Shown one piece after another: positions 1-11,100 of a stretch of DNA of 64,000 nucleotides (position 1 is the first letter of the stretch; each line of letters starts with the position of its first letter). The notes beneath the pieces are model-generated. The model saw only the letters and a list, made by a program, of their open reading frames with translations. It searched no databases and was not told the DNA's origin. Origin of the DNA: Sphaeramia orbicularis (lineage: Eukaryota; Chordata; Actinopteri; Kurtiformes; Apogonidae); the NCBI RefSeq assembly GCF_902148855.1, contig NC_043970.1, positions 18,950,647 through 19,014,646 on the forward strand, in the 5' to 3' direction. The position numbers were made by a program, and so were the translations under genes.

Positions 1-159
1 TCTTCATCTGTTTTTCTGCCGCTTCATAAAACGATAACAAACTGTATGATTCCGCTATCTCCCCCCCTGTGGTGGTAAGATGAACTGCAATAGATTACAC
101 CGCAACAATACTCTGCATACTGTACAAATATAGATGTGTACAAAGAAATAAACATAAAA

Positions 160-164
160 TCAAA

Positions 165-260
<96 letters not shown>
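160..260. repeat. (AAAT)n and (GATA)n microsatellites
   Basis: Two adjoining tetranucleotide runs: AAAT/AAATA units to about 196, then about 16 GATA units to 260. They are followed by about 200 bases of A-rich sequence with no coding signal. Confidence 0.95.
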
Positions 261-261
<1 letters not shown>

Positions 262-652
262 AATAAAGAGGACTTTAATTAGGACTGAAATTAATTACAA
301 TTACAACACATTTAAACAGAAAAAAAAAACAAACCAAATAAGGGAACAAGCAAAAAAACAAAACAAAACTAAGATCCATACAAATAAACAAACAAAAATA
401 CAAACAATGAGCAAATGGACATACAAATGAATGAATAAATATAAACTGATCATTTTAACAAGTAAAAACTAAAGTGAGTCAGTGACTTCAAGTTAAAAAG
501 CTATGTTAAATTCTCTTATAGTTCACACATATATAACACAAGTATTTTTAGTAAATGCATATCTACATCTCAGATGAGTTTCAGGTCTAGATTCATGTGT
601 GCTTGAAACTGTTTGTGGTTTTGTGGTTTTCATCATTTCCCTCTTCTGTCTG

Positions 653-743
653 CCGGAAGTTACTGTGTTTTATACAGACCCTGCGTCTTTTACATTTTAT
701 GAGTGACTTTTTTGGCAGCTGAACATTTTGAACTACTACCCAG
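653..743 (+). promoter_or_regulatory. Possible promoter/5' exon (ETS-like site then splice donor)
   Basis: A consensus ETS/GABP-like motif CCGGAAGT lies at 653-660, and a good donor CAG|GTGAGG lies at 743/744. This could be the untranslated first exon of the plus-strand immunoglobulin-like gene at 3.7 kb, but no signal-peptide exon could be traced between the two. It is inference only. Confidence 0.2.
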
Positions 744-827
744 GTGAGGACGCGATAACAGTGAAAGGTAAAACACCTGCTTTAACGCCTTCAGTAAAGA
801 TAGCCAGGCTGAACAAGATCTTTTAGA

Positions 828-1984
828 TTAACCCATAAAGACCCACTGCTACTTTTGTGGCTGTTCCGAAATGATTTTTTTTCTCTATTTTTAATGTTTC
901 TTCAGTGATTTATCACCATTTATTCTAATATTATGCTCAGTGTTTTGCATTCTTAGTGAAAATCAGGTATTTTCCTGTATTTAATTACACTGATCATGTA
1001 GACCAGTGTTTTTCAACCTTGGGGTCGGGACCCCACATGGAGTCGCCTGAAATTCAAATGGGCTTGCCTGAAATTTATAGTAATTGACAAAAAAAAAAAA
1101 AAAAAACCTAATAAAAAATATAGTGAGTTGACAGAGACAATCACAATCCATAAAAGACATGACAAACTGCGAAGCTGAAACTGAAGCACTGTGGTACTGT
1201 TTATCTGTCAAATGTTCATTGTGGTTTCAGATGCTGCATCTCTTTCATAATTCATAGTTTGAGTTCTTGTTTGTTCAGTATTAATTGTCAGCCTTGTAAA
1301 TACAAGCTGGACTGACTGTACATATCTTGACCAAGGAAAATCAATCATCTCACTTTGTGCAGTAATCTACACCTGGCTTTTCTGCCTCCGTCCATAATAA
1401 TATACCCTATATAGACTAAATGCCATCTAAAATTATTGCTTATTTGCAACATAGTATAGCAAACTATTACATGATCAAAAACAATTTAATTTTAGTAAAA
1501 AAAAAAAAAAAAAAGTCTCCATTATGAATGTCTGGGGTGACCAGAAATTTGTGACGTTAAAATGGGGTCACGAGCCAAAAAAGGTTGGGAACCACTGATG
1601 TAGACTGTCCATAAAAGCTTGAATTAAAGGTGAAAGTTTTGTATATCAAAAACTGAGAAAACAGAAGAAAAAGCAACTTTTTCAGTGACATATATATTAT
1701 TAACTTAACATAAAAACAAGCGTCTCTATCCACTGTCATTAATCAAACTCTGTGGGTTTTACTGGTGAATCAATGTTATAGAAGATGATGGTGTTTTCAC
1801 GTTCACTACAGAGCCTTTGAACGTCCAAATGGGTCATATCTGATGACCATGAAAAGATGACAAACTGCATTTTACACCAATTATTTACATGTATTGATAG
1901 GGTTAGTGGATCAACAGTTATTAAACTTTTTGTATCAGTAACTGATTTTGGTCGCCAGTGGATGGTTGGGTCTTAGTGGGTTAA
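828..1984. mobile_element. piggyBac-like MITE, family A (copy 1), with nested hAT
   Basis: The element begins TTAACCCATAAAGACCCA and ends with a diverged inverted match (GGGTCTTAGTGGGTTAA). TTAA ends followed by CCC fit piggyBac-type target and terminal sequences. Related copies occur at 11.8, 14.4, 45.6, 50.3, 60.1 and 63.1 kb. The interior is interrupted by a hAT element at 1004-1597. No transposase coding is seen. Confidence 0.75.
1004..1597. mobile_element. Non-autonomous hAT element, 594 bp
   Basis: The element starts CAGTGTTTTTCAACCTTGG and ends in AAGGTTGGGAACCACTG, an imperfect terminal inverted repeat of the CAGTGGTTCCCAACC type known from hAT elements. It is flanked by a perfect 8-bp duplication ATGTAGAC (996-1003 and 1598-1605). 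It sits inside the TTAA-ended MITE, so it inserted later. It has internal poly-A and poly-T tracts and no coding capacity. Confidence 0.88.
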
Positions 1985-3670
1985 ACATTCTGAGGTTTGA
2001 GACATTTTTTAAAACATTTTATTTCACCTGCTCTGTTGGTAAATTAATGCTTTTATAAACTCTTCCATGTGATGCACAATTTTTCTCTGAGCTGTTAGAA
2101 TATATATTCTCCTGTCCAATGATTTATCCATTTGTGCTCTACAGAGACTGTAGACACTGTGATTGTTCAGATCAGGCACGTGAGTGAATAAAGTCATAAT
2201 GTCTGTAAAGCCCGTCCTCCTCAGACTCATCCTCATCACTTACAGTTTTACTATTAAAGTTTGACAAGTTTTTCATGTCTTTTAACTCAGGTTTGAGTCT
2301 GTTCAGCTCAGACTGTGGCTCTACATCAGAATATGCAGTTCTGCCTCTGGCAAGGTCTGCATCAATTTATCAATCTGCTTGGAATCCAGTAATCCAAAAA
2401 CATCAGTCTTTTGTGATGTTCAAACTTCCTAATGGGTGGAAAATCCCCTTCAACACTCTGTAAAAAAAATCTGTAAGTCTGGTCACACTAAACTGCAAGT
2501 CTAAGGTCTGGATTTGCAGAATCTCAGTGATGTAAAAAATGTCAGAATACGAAAAGATATAAGTTGAAGATTTTTAACTGTGCCAGTTGTCCAGATGCAT
2601 AGTGGACAGTTTGCTGGTCAAACTCCTTAGTGTGGTGAAGTATGTGCTGGAAAACCTCAACCAGCTCGACTCTTTTGTCAAGGATAGTGTAAATAGTTCA
2701 GACTGAAAGATCTAGATTCATTCATTCATTCATGTTAAAAAGTAAACACAGAGAGTAAAACAGCTACTTGTAGAGACGAGCAGGGAATCTATGGAAAAGA
2801 GAAGACAGAAATTTAGTGACATATAACAGTGTCATATGTAAATACAAGAGAGGAGAGGTGTTCAGTTCATGCCTGTCCCCTATAGGACTACGCAGCAGAA
2901 CTAACTCATCTAAGACCTAAAGCTTTATCCAAAAGTAAAGTTTTATGTCTAGTTTTAAAATTAGAGAGGGTATCTGCCTCCCAGACTCAAACTGGGCATA
3001 TGGGTGTGAAGATGGAAGTGAAGTGAAGGTTGTTTGTTGTAGTCTAGTTTCAGGAGCACTGCGACCACACTCAACCCACTGAAAGGTTCTATTTCCTCTC
3101 AGATTAACAAGTGAGTGGGCGGGGCCATCAGACAAGCCATGACAACAACATTGATGACAGTCATCATGATGATGGTCATGAAGAGTAACGGTCAGTCTGA
3201 ACATTTAATTCTACTAAATGACAAAAACAAAGAAAAACTAATTAAAAGAACAACTTGGAGGTTAATGACCTAATATTAAACCACAATGTCTTACAACGTT
3301 TGAGTCATTTTTGTTGTTGTGTTTGTTGTGTGTGGATGGATTTGTTAAGGGAGAGTCTTCTTTATGTAATTTTTTTTTTAGACCAATTCATATTCAAATC
3401 AGTCTTGACAATGCAGTTATGCAGCATAAAAATAATGGGTAATTCAAATAAAATGCAGAAACACACAACAAACACATGATGATCTTATTTGAGAATATGA
3501 CAAGTATAAAGTACAGATATTTGTGTTAGAATGTAGAGACGGAAAAGAAAAAGAAATTCTACAGTAAAAATACCTGGAAGATCCTCTGAGGTGCAGCAAT
3601 GAAGTTCTTTCATTCATCTTATGTTTCCATTTTAATGAGTGATGAGTCCTGTGTGTCTGACCTTTGACCC
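1985..3670. other. No gene recognised
   Basis: AT-rich sequence with only short open frames and no domain, paired splice signals or RNA gene that I can defend. The signal-peptide exon expected for the downstream immunoglobulin-like gene should lie here or further upstream but was not found. Confidence 0.5.
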
Positions 3671-3673
3671 CAG

Positions 3674-4415
3674 CTGCACAGGTTTTCAATAAGTCAGTGC
3701 ACAGAGGTGAGGCTGTGCAGCTGACCTCTGACCTTCAGGAGCTGGGTGTGGAGCGTATTCAGGACATCAGATGGACTCACCTGCATCTGTACCTCCACAA
3801 CAACACACAGAAGACTGGTTGTGACGGACGCTGTGAGCTGCTGAATGATGGTACACTGAGCTTTAGTAGAGTCGAGAGCATTGACGAAGGAAGCTACATC
3901 CAGGAAGTGTTTGACAGAAAAGGAAAACGACTGAAGAAGACAGAGTTTATACTGAGGGTGGAGACAGGTACAGGAGCAAAGTACAAAGGAACAAAATAAG
4001 AGGTAAAACACACAAGATCTAACTTGTCTTTGTCTTTCAGATGGTAGCAGGGTTTGGGGTCGTGCCTCGTTCAGCTATATGTTCTTCCTTCTGCTTCCGC
4101 TCATTGTCATTGTCTACTTCATCCTGAGGAGGAGGAGTCAGAGAACAGAGGCAGCAGGTAAAGCTGACCAATCAGAGTCAGTCTGAGCGGTGACATAACA
4201 CAGGTGTTATTACTGTAAAATCTCAGAAAGTGTTGTAAAGTTGTTGTTTGTTTTCTGCAGGTTCAGGCCTGACACAAGAAAATGTTTACATTGAGATGCA
4301 TAGTTACCATGGCAACAAGAGAACAGAAGCGGTAGAGGAGCAGAAGATGGAGGAAGTAAACCCTTCAACGCCAATCACACAGCAGGTACCAGAGGAAGAA
4401 GACGTCTACATCTGA
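3674..4415 (+). CDS. CD2/SLAM-family-like immunoglobulin receptor (3' three exons)
   Basis: Three exons join in frame: 3674-3967, 4041-4157 and 4261-4415 (TGA at 4413). Exon one encodes a V-type Ig domain. Its B strand reads EAVQLTSDLQ with no Cys, and its F strand reads DEGSYIQEVFD, with Tyr but no Cys two residues on. Loss of the canonical disulfide is typical of the N-terminal domain of the CD2/CD48/SLAM family. The exon is phase 1-1, as Ig exons usually are. Exon two gives a hydrophobic membrane segment (FFLLLPLIVIVYFIL) followed by RRR as a stop-transfer. Exon three gives a 51-residue tail with YIEM, a YxxM motif known to bind PI3-kinase SH2 domains, and a C-terminal EEDVYI. No second (C2) Ig exon exists in the 73-base intron, so the ectodomain appears to be a single domain. 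The signal-peptide exon is not located. The likely role is cell-surface adhesion or costimulation on leukocytes. The family call is inferred from motifs; the ligand is unknown. Confidence 0.75.
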
Positions 4416-4629
4416 TGACGAATCAAAGCTCATCACACATTAATGTTCTATTTACTGACGTTCACGTTTCCAGTGAACATGTGAACATCAGGCACAAACA
4501 AGGACCAGATCCAGGACTCACTGAAGCTGAGAGAGTACAGGCTGTGCTTCACCCAAATAATTAGATTTTTCAGGGGCTCAACATGAAAAGTCTAAAACTT
4601 TATCACTATCACATCATAAGTGATAATCG

Positions 4630-5215
4630 GCATGAACGTGATAAAATTAGAGCTCCCTAGAAAAATTAAGAAATTGGATGAGAGGTTTGATCTACACCAG
4701 ATTTGGTCGACACATACTGTATATTAAGCCAAGATTGACAAAAAAAAAAGCCTCTCTGAGCCATACCCCAACCCCAACAGGAAGTCCACTAATTTGATTT
4801 CAATATGCCATTTTTACTCCATTTCCAGCTATTGTATTTTAACAAGCTTCTCTACGAATTTGACTAAATATTTGGTGTAAACTAAGACATTAGCAATGAA
4901 AATGAATCCTCAGCCACCATTTAACAATCAGGGCAGGCCTGTACCTGTACCCCTGACCATGTACTGACCCCGGAAAACCTGAAAAATGTTGGTCAACATT
5001 GGTCAATGTTGATTTGATCTTGAAAATGAAGGTCAAGGTCGACGCCCCAAAGAACTCATCCAAGAGCTTCCCATGGTGCATTTAAATACCAAACATGAAG
5101 AAGATCGGACAATTTGGTGCCGAGAAATCACACTGACGGACAGACAGATGGATGGATGTACAGATATCACATGGTACGACAATTCCCCTGCAGCTGATGG
5201 TCAAGGGACAAAAAC
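4630..5215. repeat. Unclassified interspersed repeat
   Basis: Non-coding sequence containing GACGGACAGACAGATGGATGG near its right end and short purine runs, resembling dispersed repeats common in fish. No clear termini or target duplication were found. Confidence 0.4.
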
Positions 5216-5309
5216 CTAGCACAATGGTTTGTATTATATTCAATAGAGTAACATATATTTAACAGTGAACAAGTTCTATATTTAACAACCTTGAGTCCAG
5301 CTGAAATAA

Positions 5310-5725
5310 CTGTTCCATCCATCCATCCATCTTCTACTGCGTATCCGGGGCCGGGTCATAGAGGCAACAGTCTAAGCAGGGATGCCCAGACTTCCCTCTC
5401 CCCACACACCTCCTCTAGCTCCTCTGGGGGATCCAGAGGCATTCCCAGGCCAGCCAAGAGACACAGTCTCTCCAGCGTGTCTTTAGTCTTCCCTGAGGCA
5501 TCCTCAAGATCCCAGAATCAAGCAGTTGAAATAAGTTTCCTCCGTAGGGTGGCTGGGCGCATCCTTAGAGATAGGGTGAGGAGCTCCATCACCAGGGAGG
5601 AGCTCAGAGTAGAGACGCTGCTCCTCCACATCCAGAAGAGCCAGCTGAGGTGGCTCGGGCATCTGTTCTGCCACCTCCGCGGGGAGGTGTTCTGGGAAAG
5701 TCCCTGGGCCAGGAGGAGGCCATAA
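5310..5725 (-). mobile_element. Rex3/RTE-like LINE 3' end with inverted 5' part
   Basis: The minus strand of 5310-5515 is the 3' end of a non-LTR retrotransposon: reverse-transcriptase C-terminus, then CGGCCCCGGATACGC, then a GATG-repeat tail (seen as CCATCCATCC on plus). The adjoining 5518-5722 holds the immediately upstream part of the same ORF on the opposite strand (reads FLRRVAG, RDRVRSS, LLLHIQ and LRWLGHL on plus). This head-to-head arrangement is the known 5' inversion product of twin priming. The same family recurs at 21.8 kb and, decayed, at 28.7 kb. Assignment to Rex3/RTE rests on the GATG tail and recollection of the family. Confidence 0.75.
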
Positions 5726-6342
5726 CTGTTCCTGTTGCTTGTAATAAACACAACTTGCCAAACTGTCAACATTTCTTTCTGGTTTTAAGCTCCATTCCAT
5801 GTCGTATTTCATTGTCTAAAACTTTCTTCTTGTTTTAATAAATCTACAAAAGCAGAATGTCCTTAATAGAAGGTACAATAGCTTAGTTATACTTGACAAC
5901 TTCTGTTGTAGTAGTAGTAGTTTCCTGACAGTTTCTGCAGTGAAATTAAGCTGCTTTATATCAGAGGTAAATTTCTGATGAACTGACCTCTGCTTTAAAG
6001 AAATACAAAAGACCACAACTTAGTAATAAATGAAGGGATTTATTTCTCGTTTTGTTTTTTACAAACAGTTTTTACACTGACCTATCAATGAATGAATGAG
6101 ACATCAAAGATGAACATGAAACAGAAATCCAAGTCAGACAAATGAGCTGCACTGTATTTATGACGTGAGGTATCAAAACAGGTTTTCCCTTTTTTAAAAA
6201 CTTTTTTTTTTCTGCATGTTGAATTGTTATTTATGGATTTTTTCTTCCAGTTTTTGTCCTGATCCAGTCATCTGTGTAGCACTACTTGTTGTATTTTCCT
6301 TTTTAACATTTTTACTACTGCATCATTCCATCATGTGGAAAC

Positions 6343-7961
6343 TAGTGGTGGGCAGCGATTAAATTTTTTAATTGAAATTAATTGTGTGGATTTATGCGAT
6401 TAATCGTGATTAATCGCATAGTTTGGGGGGGGGGGCATCAACAGCATGTATTGCCTTTCAGTGATATTTCAGACTGGAAGTACTCCAGTGATAAAAATAA
6501 TTGCATGTCAGTGCTTCCAAACAACTGTGTCCTTCTCAACCCCACCATCTGAAGACATTTAAAATGAAAATGTCCATGTAAAAAAACACTACTTTTACAC
6601 GTTTATGTCCCCACCAGTGTATTTACAGTTGTGAGTGATTGGCAGGAGTCTTAGTCCCACTAATAAGTACTAATACTAATAAGCCCAATAATATGCGATG
6701 TTCAGTTGTTCAAAGCAAGCAAAAGGGGCCCTGAAGTGGTCAGAATAAGTTGCACTAACGTATGTTTTGTCCTTGCGGTGTTCCCGTAGTCAGTTCGAAC
6801 ATAAGAACGAACAAACACACGTTTCTTTCACTCTGTTTGTATGGCCCCAAAAACGTTTGCCTGTGAGTATTTTATGTTCAGTTGTTGTCAGAATGAATAG
6901 TATAAAATATCTCTGATGTGAACCTTTGTTGCTGGATAAAAAGACGTTGTAAATCTTAAACTAGAAGCACTCGGAGAGCGCAGACCTCCGCCAAGGCTGA
7001 TCAGTGGCCCCCCTGTGGTCCCCCCCCCACGCCAAGGAGGTTATGTTTTTGCCAGGGTTTGTTTGTTTGTTTGTCTGTCTGTCCGTTAGTGTGCAACATA
7101 ACTCAAAAAGTTATGGACAGATTTTAATGAAATTTATGGTCTGCGCCCCCCCCCCCCCCCCGATCACCACCAAAATTTAATCATTTCTTCCTTATCCCAT
7201 TTCCAACAAACCCTGAAAATTTCATCAAAATCTGTCCATAACTTTTTGAGTTATGTTGCACACTAACGGACAGACAAACAAACAGACAAACAAACAAACC
7301 CTGGCAAAAACATAACCTCCTTGGCGGAGGTAATTAACCTGTAAATGCTAATCGTTAGCGTGTCTATGGATTTTCCCATTCAAGTTAGCATCGAGATAAA
7401 ATGACTGCTAATACAACATTCACATCGTAAATAAGTAAAGGTTAGTTCAAAGGCTGGCATATTATACCTAAACACAACCAATGAATTTACATAAACTTAA
7501 CATGAGCCTACATAAAGAATTAGCAACCCATCTGCGACTGCTAGCATAAACGAATTAGCTTAAACATGTTAATAACACATTGTAATAAACACATCCAAAA
7601 TAACGTCATAAACATGTTTCTAACGGCATGTTTACATGTGAAATTATTTAGCAAACAACAGAATGATTGATACATACAGGTGTTGCTTCTGCAGGAGTTA
7701 CACAAAGTTTGATTCAGCATTATTTGTAAAGTTCGCTAATTTTTCTCCTCTCAGCCGGCACGTGCACACAGCACCAGCGTGTGGACCGGCAAAATAAAAG
7801 CATGAGTTTCAAAATAAGAGTCCGTATGTATAAATCAGCTAAGACTTGCTTGAAAGGCAGAACAATAATAAAACGGCGTTAACGTGAGATTAAAAAAAAT
7901 TGTCGGCGTTATTTAATGAATGCGTTAACGCGGTAATAATGCGTTAACTTGCCCACCCCTA
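6343..7961. mobile_element. Non-autonomous hAT element, 1.6 kb
   Basis: Ends are TAGTGGTGGGCA and TGCCCACCCCTA (one mismatch as inverted repeats), flanked by a perfect 8-bp duplication GTGGAAAC (6335-6342 and 7962-7969). Subterminal sequence is rich in GCGTTAACGC-like palindromes. It carries an inserted palindromic repeat at about 6961-7335. No transposase frame remains. Confidence 0.88.
6961..7336. repeat. Palindromic dispersed repeat (CTCCGCCAAGG family, copy 1)
   Basis: It starts CTAGAAGCACTCGGAGAGCG and then holds two opposed copies of the same unit. CCAAGGAGGTTATGTTTTTG through CATAACTCAAAAAGTTATGG is matched inversely by TCCATAACTTTTTGAGTTATG through ACCTCCTTGGCGG. The centre is a poly-C run. 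Other copies lie at 48.6-49.0 kb and 56.4-56.9 kb. The class is unknown. It lies inside the hAT element. Confidence 0.8.
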
Positions 7962-8114
7962 GTGGAAACTATATATTCTAAAACTTTTTCCTAGAATTTA
8001 GCGTTAGTGTTCCTTCTACAGGTACAAATGTAAAGGAAAAAACTCTAAACATACAGTATGTAGGTCACAGGGAAGTATCTAATATGGTCCATACAGAGGA
8101 GACTGCAGCAGAAC

Positions 8115-11100
8115 TCAGGAGGTAAAAATCATCTTCAGAGTCTCATGAAACTTGACGTTGCTTATGGAGTCAGTAGGTGTCATTTCCTCTACAACATGGC
8201 GGACTCCGCTCTCTAAAACCTGATAGTACCGTTTGAGCTCCTCAAGTTCAGCCTGCAGTCGTTTCTGTATCTGCTGATGATCCGTCTGAGCTTCACTCAG
8301 CTTCTTCTCATACTTCAACCTCACAGCTTCGACTTCCTCTTTCAGTTTGTTCTCATACAGCTGTCTGAGCTCAGCCTCTCTCTGCTCCAGCAGCTCGGTC
8401 ACCTCCTCATAGGTGTAGTTGGAGTAACAGCACCCTCCGTTGGCTGACACCATGTTCTTCACCTTCTCCAGCAGGTCCAGCACCTGTCCACGGTCATTGG
8501 CTCTGACATTGTTGAAGACGTGGTATCGGTTTCCCACCTTCTTCAGGACTGATGTGATGTTGGCTCCAGGCTCTTTTAGCATTTGTTCAAGTTCTGGTTC
8601 ATCTCCGTGGGTGAACAGGATCATGGTGTACTTCCATGCTTCTTTCCCAAAAATGTCCTCCACTTTCATGACGGCCTCTCGCTCCTCTTTCGTAAAACGT
8701 CCCACTTGAATGACCAGCAGGATGGCGTGGGGCCCCGGGGCCGACATGTTGATACATTTAGAGATTTCCCTTTTCACTGTGTCCTCAGGTAAAGACGTGT
8801 CAAACAGGCCGGGTGTGTCGACCACAGTCACATGACTGCAGAACACATCACCTGTCATCTTACAGCACTGGGTGGTCACTGTGGAGAAAACGGTTTGTTT
8901 TTAGTAATGTGGGACGGACAAGCAGGTGATGTGGCAAGTAATGTGTGTACTCTTACTTCTTCATGTAGCTAAAGGTGCTCAGTAAAATAGAATATCTATT
9001 TTTATTCATTTGTAAATTTTTTTTTTTTTTCTTCTCTCTGCTCCTTTTTGGTCACAGAATGTGTAAAACAGTAATGGTCTCACTGAGCTGTACATGACCA
9101 TATATGGAACAAATTAAAACGAAAGGAAGTTACAGGAAAACAGGGTTTATCTTTACAGCAGGGTTCAGCTTTAGAGGATACAGGATGTGGCAACATGTCT
9201 TTGTTACAGTGGCTGTGCTCATATACATAGAAGTGACATGTTTTTAACAATGAGCAGTCCACATTACATTTACTCTTCAGATTTCATTACAGACTGAGCT
9301 TCATTTGTCTATATTTGACATTTATTAGCAGCTACCATTTAACCACAATCAGCATCAGCAGAGTTAAACAGACAGGACTAGAGGAGCTTCTTCATATGGA
9401 GTTAATTTGATGAAGAAAAGGCAACTCTGGAGATGCAAAGTAACATTTGTTCTTTTAGCATACAGTTATTGACAAACAGATGGGTGAGCATTTAAATTAG
9501 GTAAAACTTGGGTGGCTGTGTATACAGTGGTGAACAAAAAGTTTTTGGTCACCCCACGCATTTGTGATAGATTGCATTAAGAATCACTCTCAAGTCACTG
9601 AACTCTGTCAAGTATTGTTCCATTCTTCAAACCCACATGCTAACTTCTGCATTTGTATTGTTCCGTCGAGGTCAAAACCAGATGTTTCAGCAAAGTAATG
9701 AAACACATCTAGGGCATATTCACAGTGACAAGAATTTAGTTTTATTATTTGAGACTGGCATTTAATATGATGAGGTGACTGGATGAAGCAAAATAAACTG
9801 AACTGTTAAAATCTGACATTTCTCAGAACCAGCCATCAAACACTGAGTCTGAATCAATGTATGAAATGAAATGTGTATTTGATGTGAACACTTTTGTCAT
9901 AAGCTTTCACCAAAATTCATCCACTAAATCCAGGGTGTTTGGTGTTACCTGAGGATGCGCTGACAGCTGCAGGAAAGACATCTCTTCCCAGTATTGTGTT
10001 TCCACTGGAGCTCTTTCCTGCACCAGTCTTCCCAACGAGAACCAACCTGAAGGCTGTCAGAGAAGAACACATGGGTTTGAATATTATACAAAGACTGAAC
10101 AACAAAACTTCCTGTCTGAAAAATACACTTTGTTGAGAAAACTGAAAAAAATGTTGTTTTCTTGCACAATGTAATTTGTAAATAGTAATATAGTAACAAA
10201 AAAACAACAATGTATTATTTATTGGGTATTGTTAACAAATAGCATTCTGCAAGAAAACATGTTTTTTTGGGTGTTTTCAACAAAATGCATTTTTCAGATA
10301 GAAGGTTTTGCTCTTTGGCCATAATTAAATGTATCTATGCTGTAAAATACGATTAAAAGGTTAAATATTAACAGAAGGTTTCCGACCTGGAGGGTTCTCC
10401 ATACTGGATCTTCTCCGTGGTTCTGTTGACACAAAGGCAAATATGTTCTGAAATCAGTTAATTGAAAACAATACTGATTCCATATATATTGTATGTTAGT
10501 GAATAATGAACAGATTGCCATCATCTTACACATACTGTCAGATTACTGGTAACAGTGTTTAGAAAATATTCTGTCTACACTGATCTGAGGCCTGAAGTGA
10601 CAATCAAAAATAAAAGTCCTTAAGACAGAAATAGAAATTGTGGTTGGACCTGTTCCTCTTCAACTGTCAGTAAATCAAAGACACATCTCTGTTTAATCAA
10701 TTCATTCCTAAAAAGTTTGTAAAACTATATTATTATATTTGTATATTTTTTTTTTTTTTTTTTTTTTCACTGTCTTGCTGCATGCACACTTTTTGCCCTA
10801 CACTTTATCTGCCTCAACTTGTGAATTGTGGGATCAATAAAGTTCATCTTATCTTCTCTGGAGAAATGTATTTATAGATTAATACATATTGTGGCATGCT
10901 GCAAGTATCATGCTGTATTGCACTGTGGGTGCTGGACTGTGTTATACGCAGGGGTTCATAGTGTTGATGAGAGTTTAGGTGAATGTGTATGTGTGACAAT
11001 AGTTATCTGCCTTTTTCTATTCATTTTTGTTTTTCTGATGTGCACCACGACTGAAAGCTATAGGCCGAACAGTGCCTTTAGCTGTTAGAACAAGCGTGTC

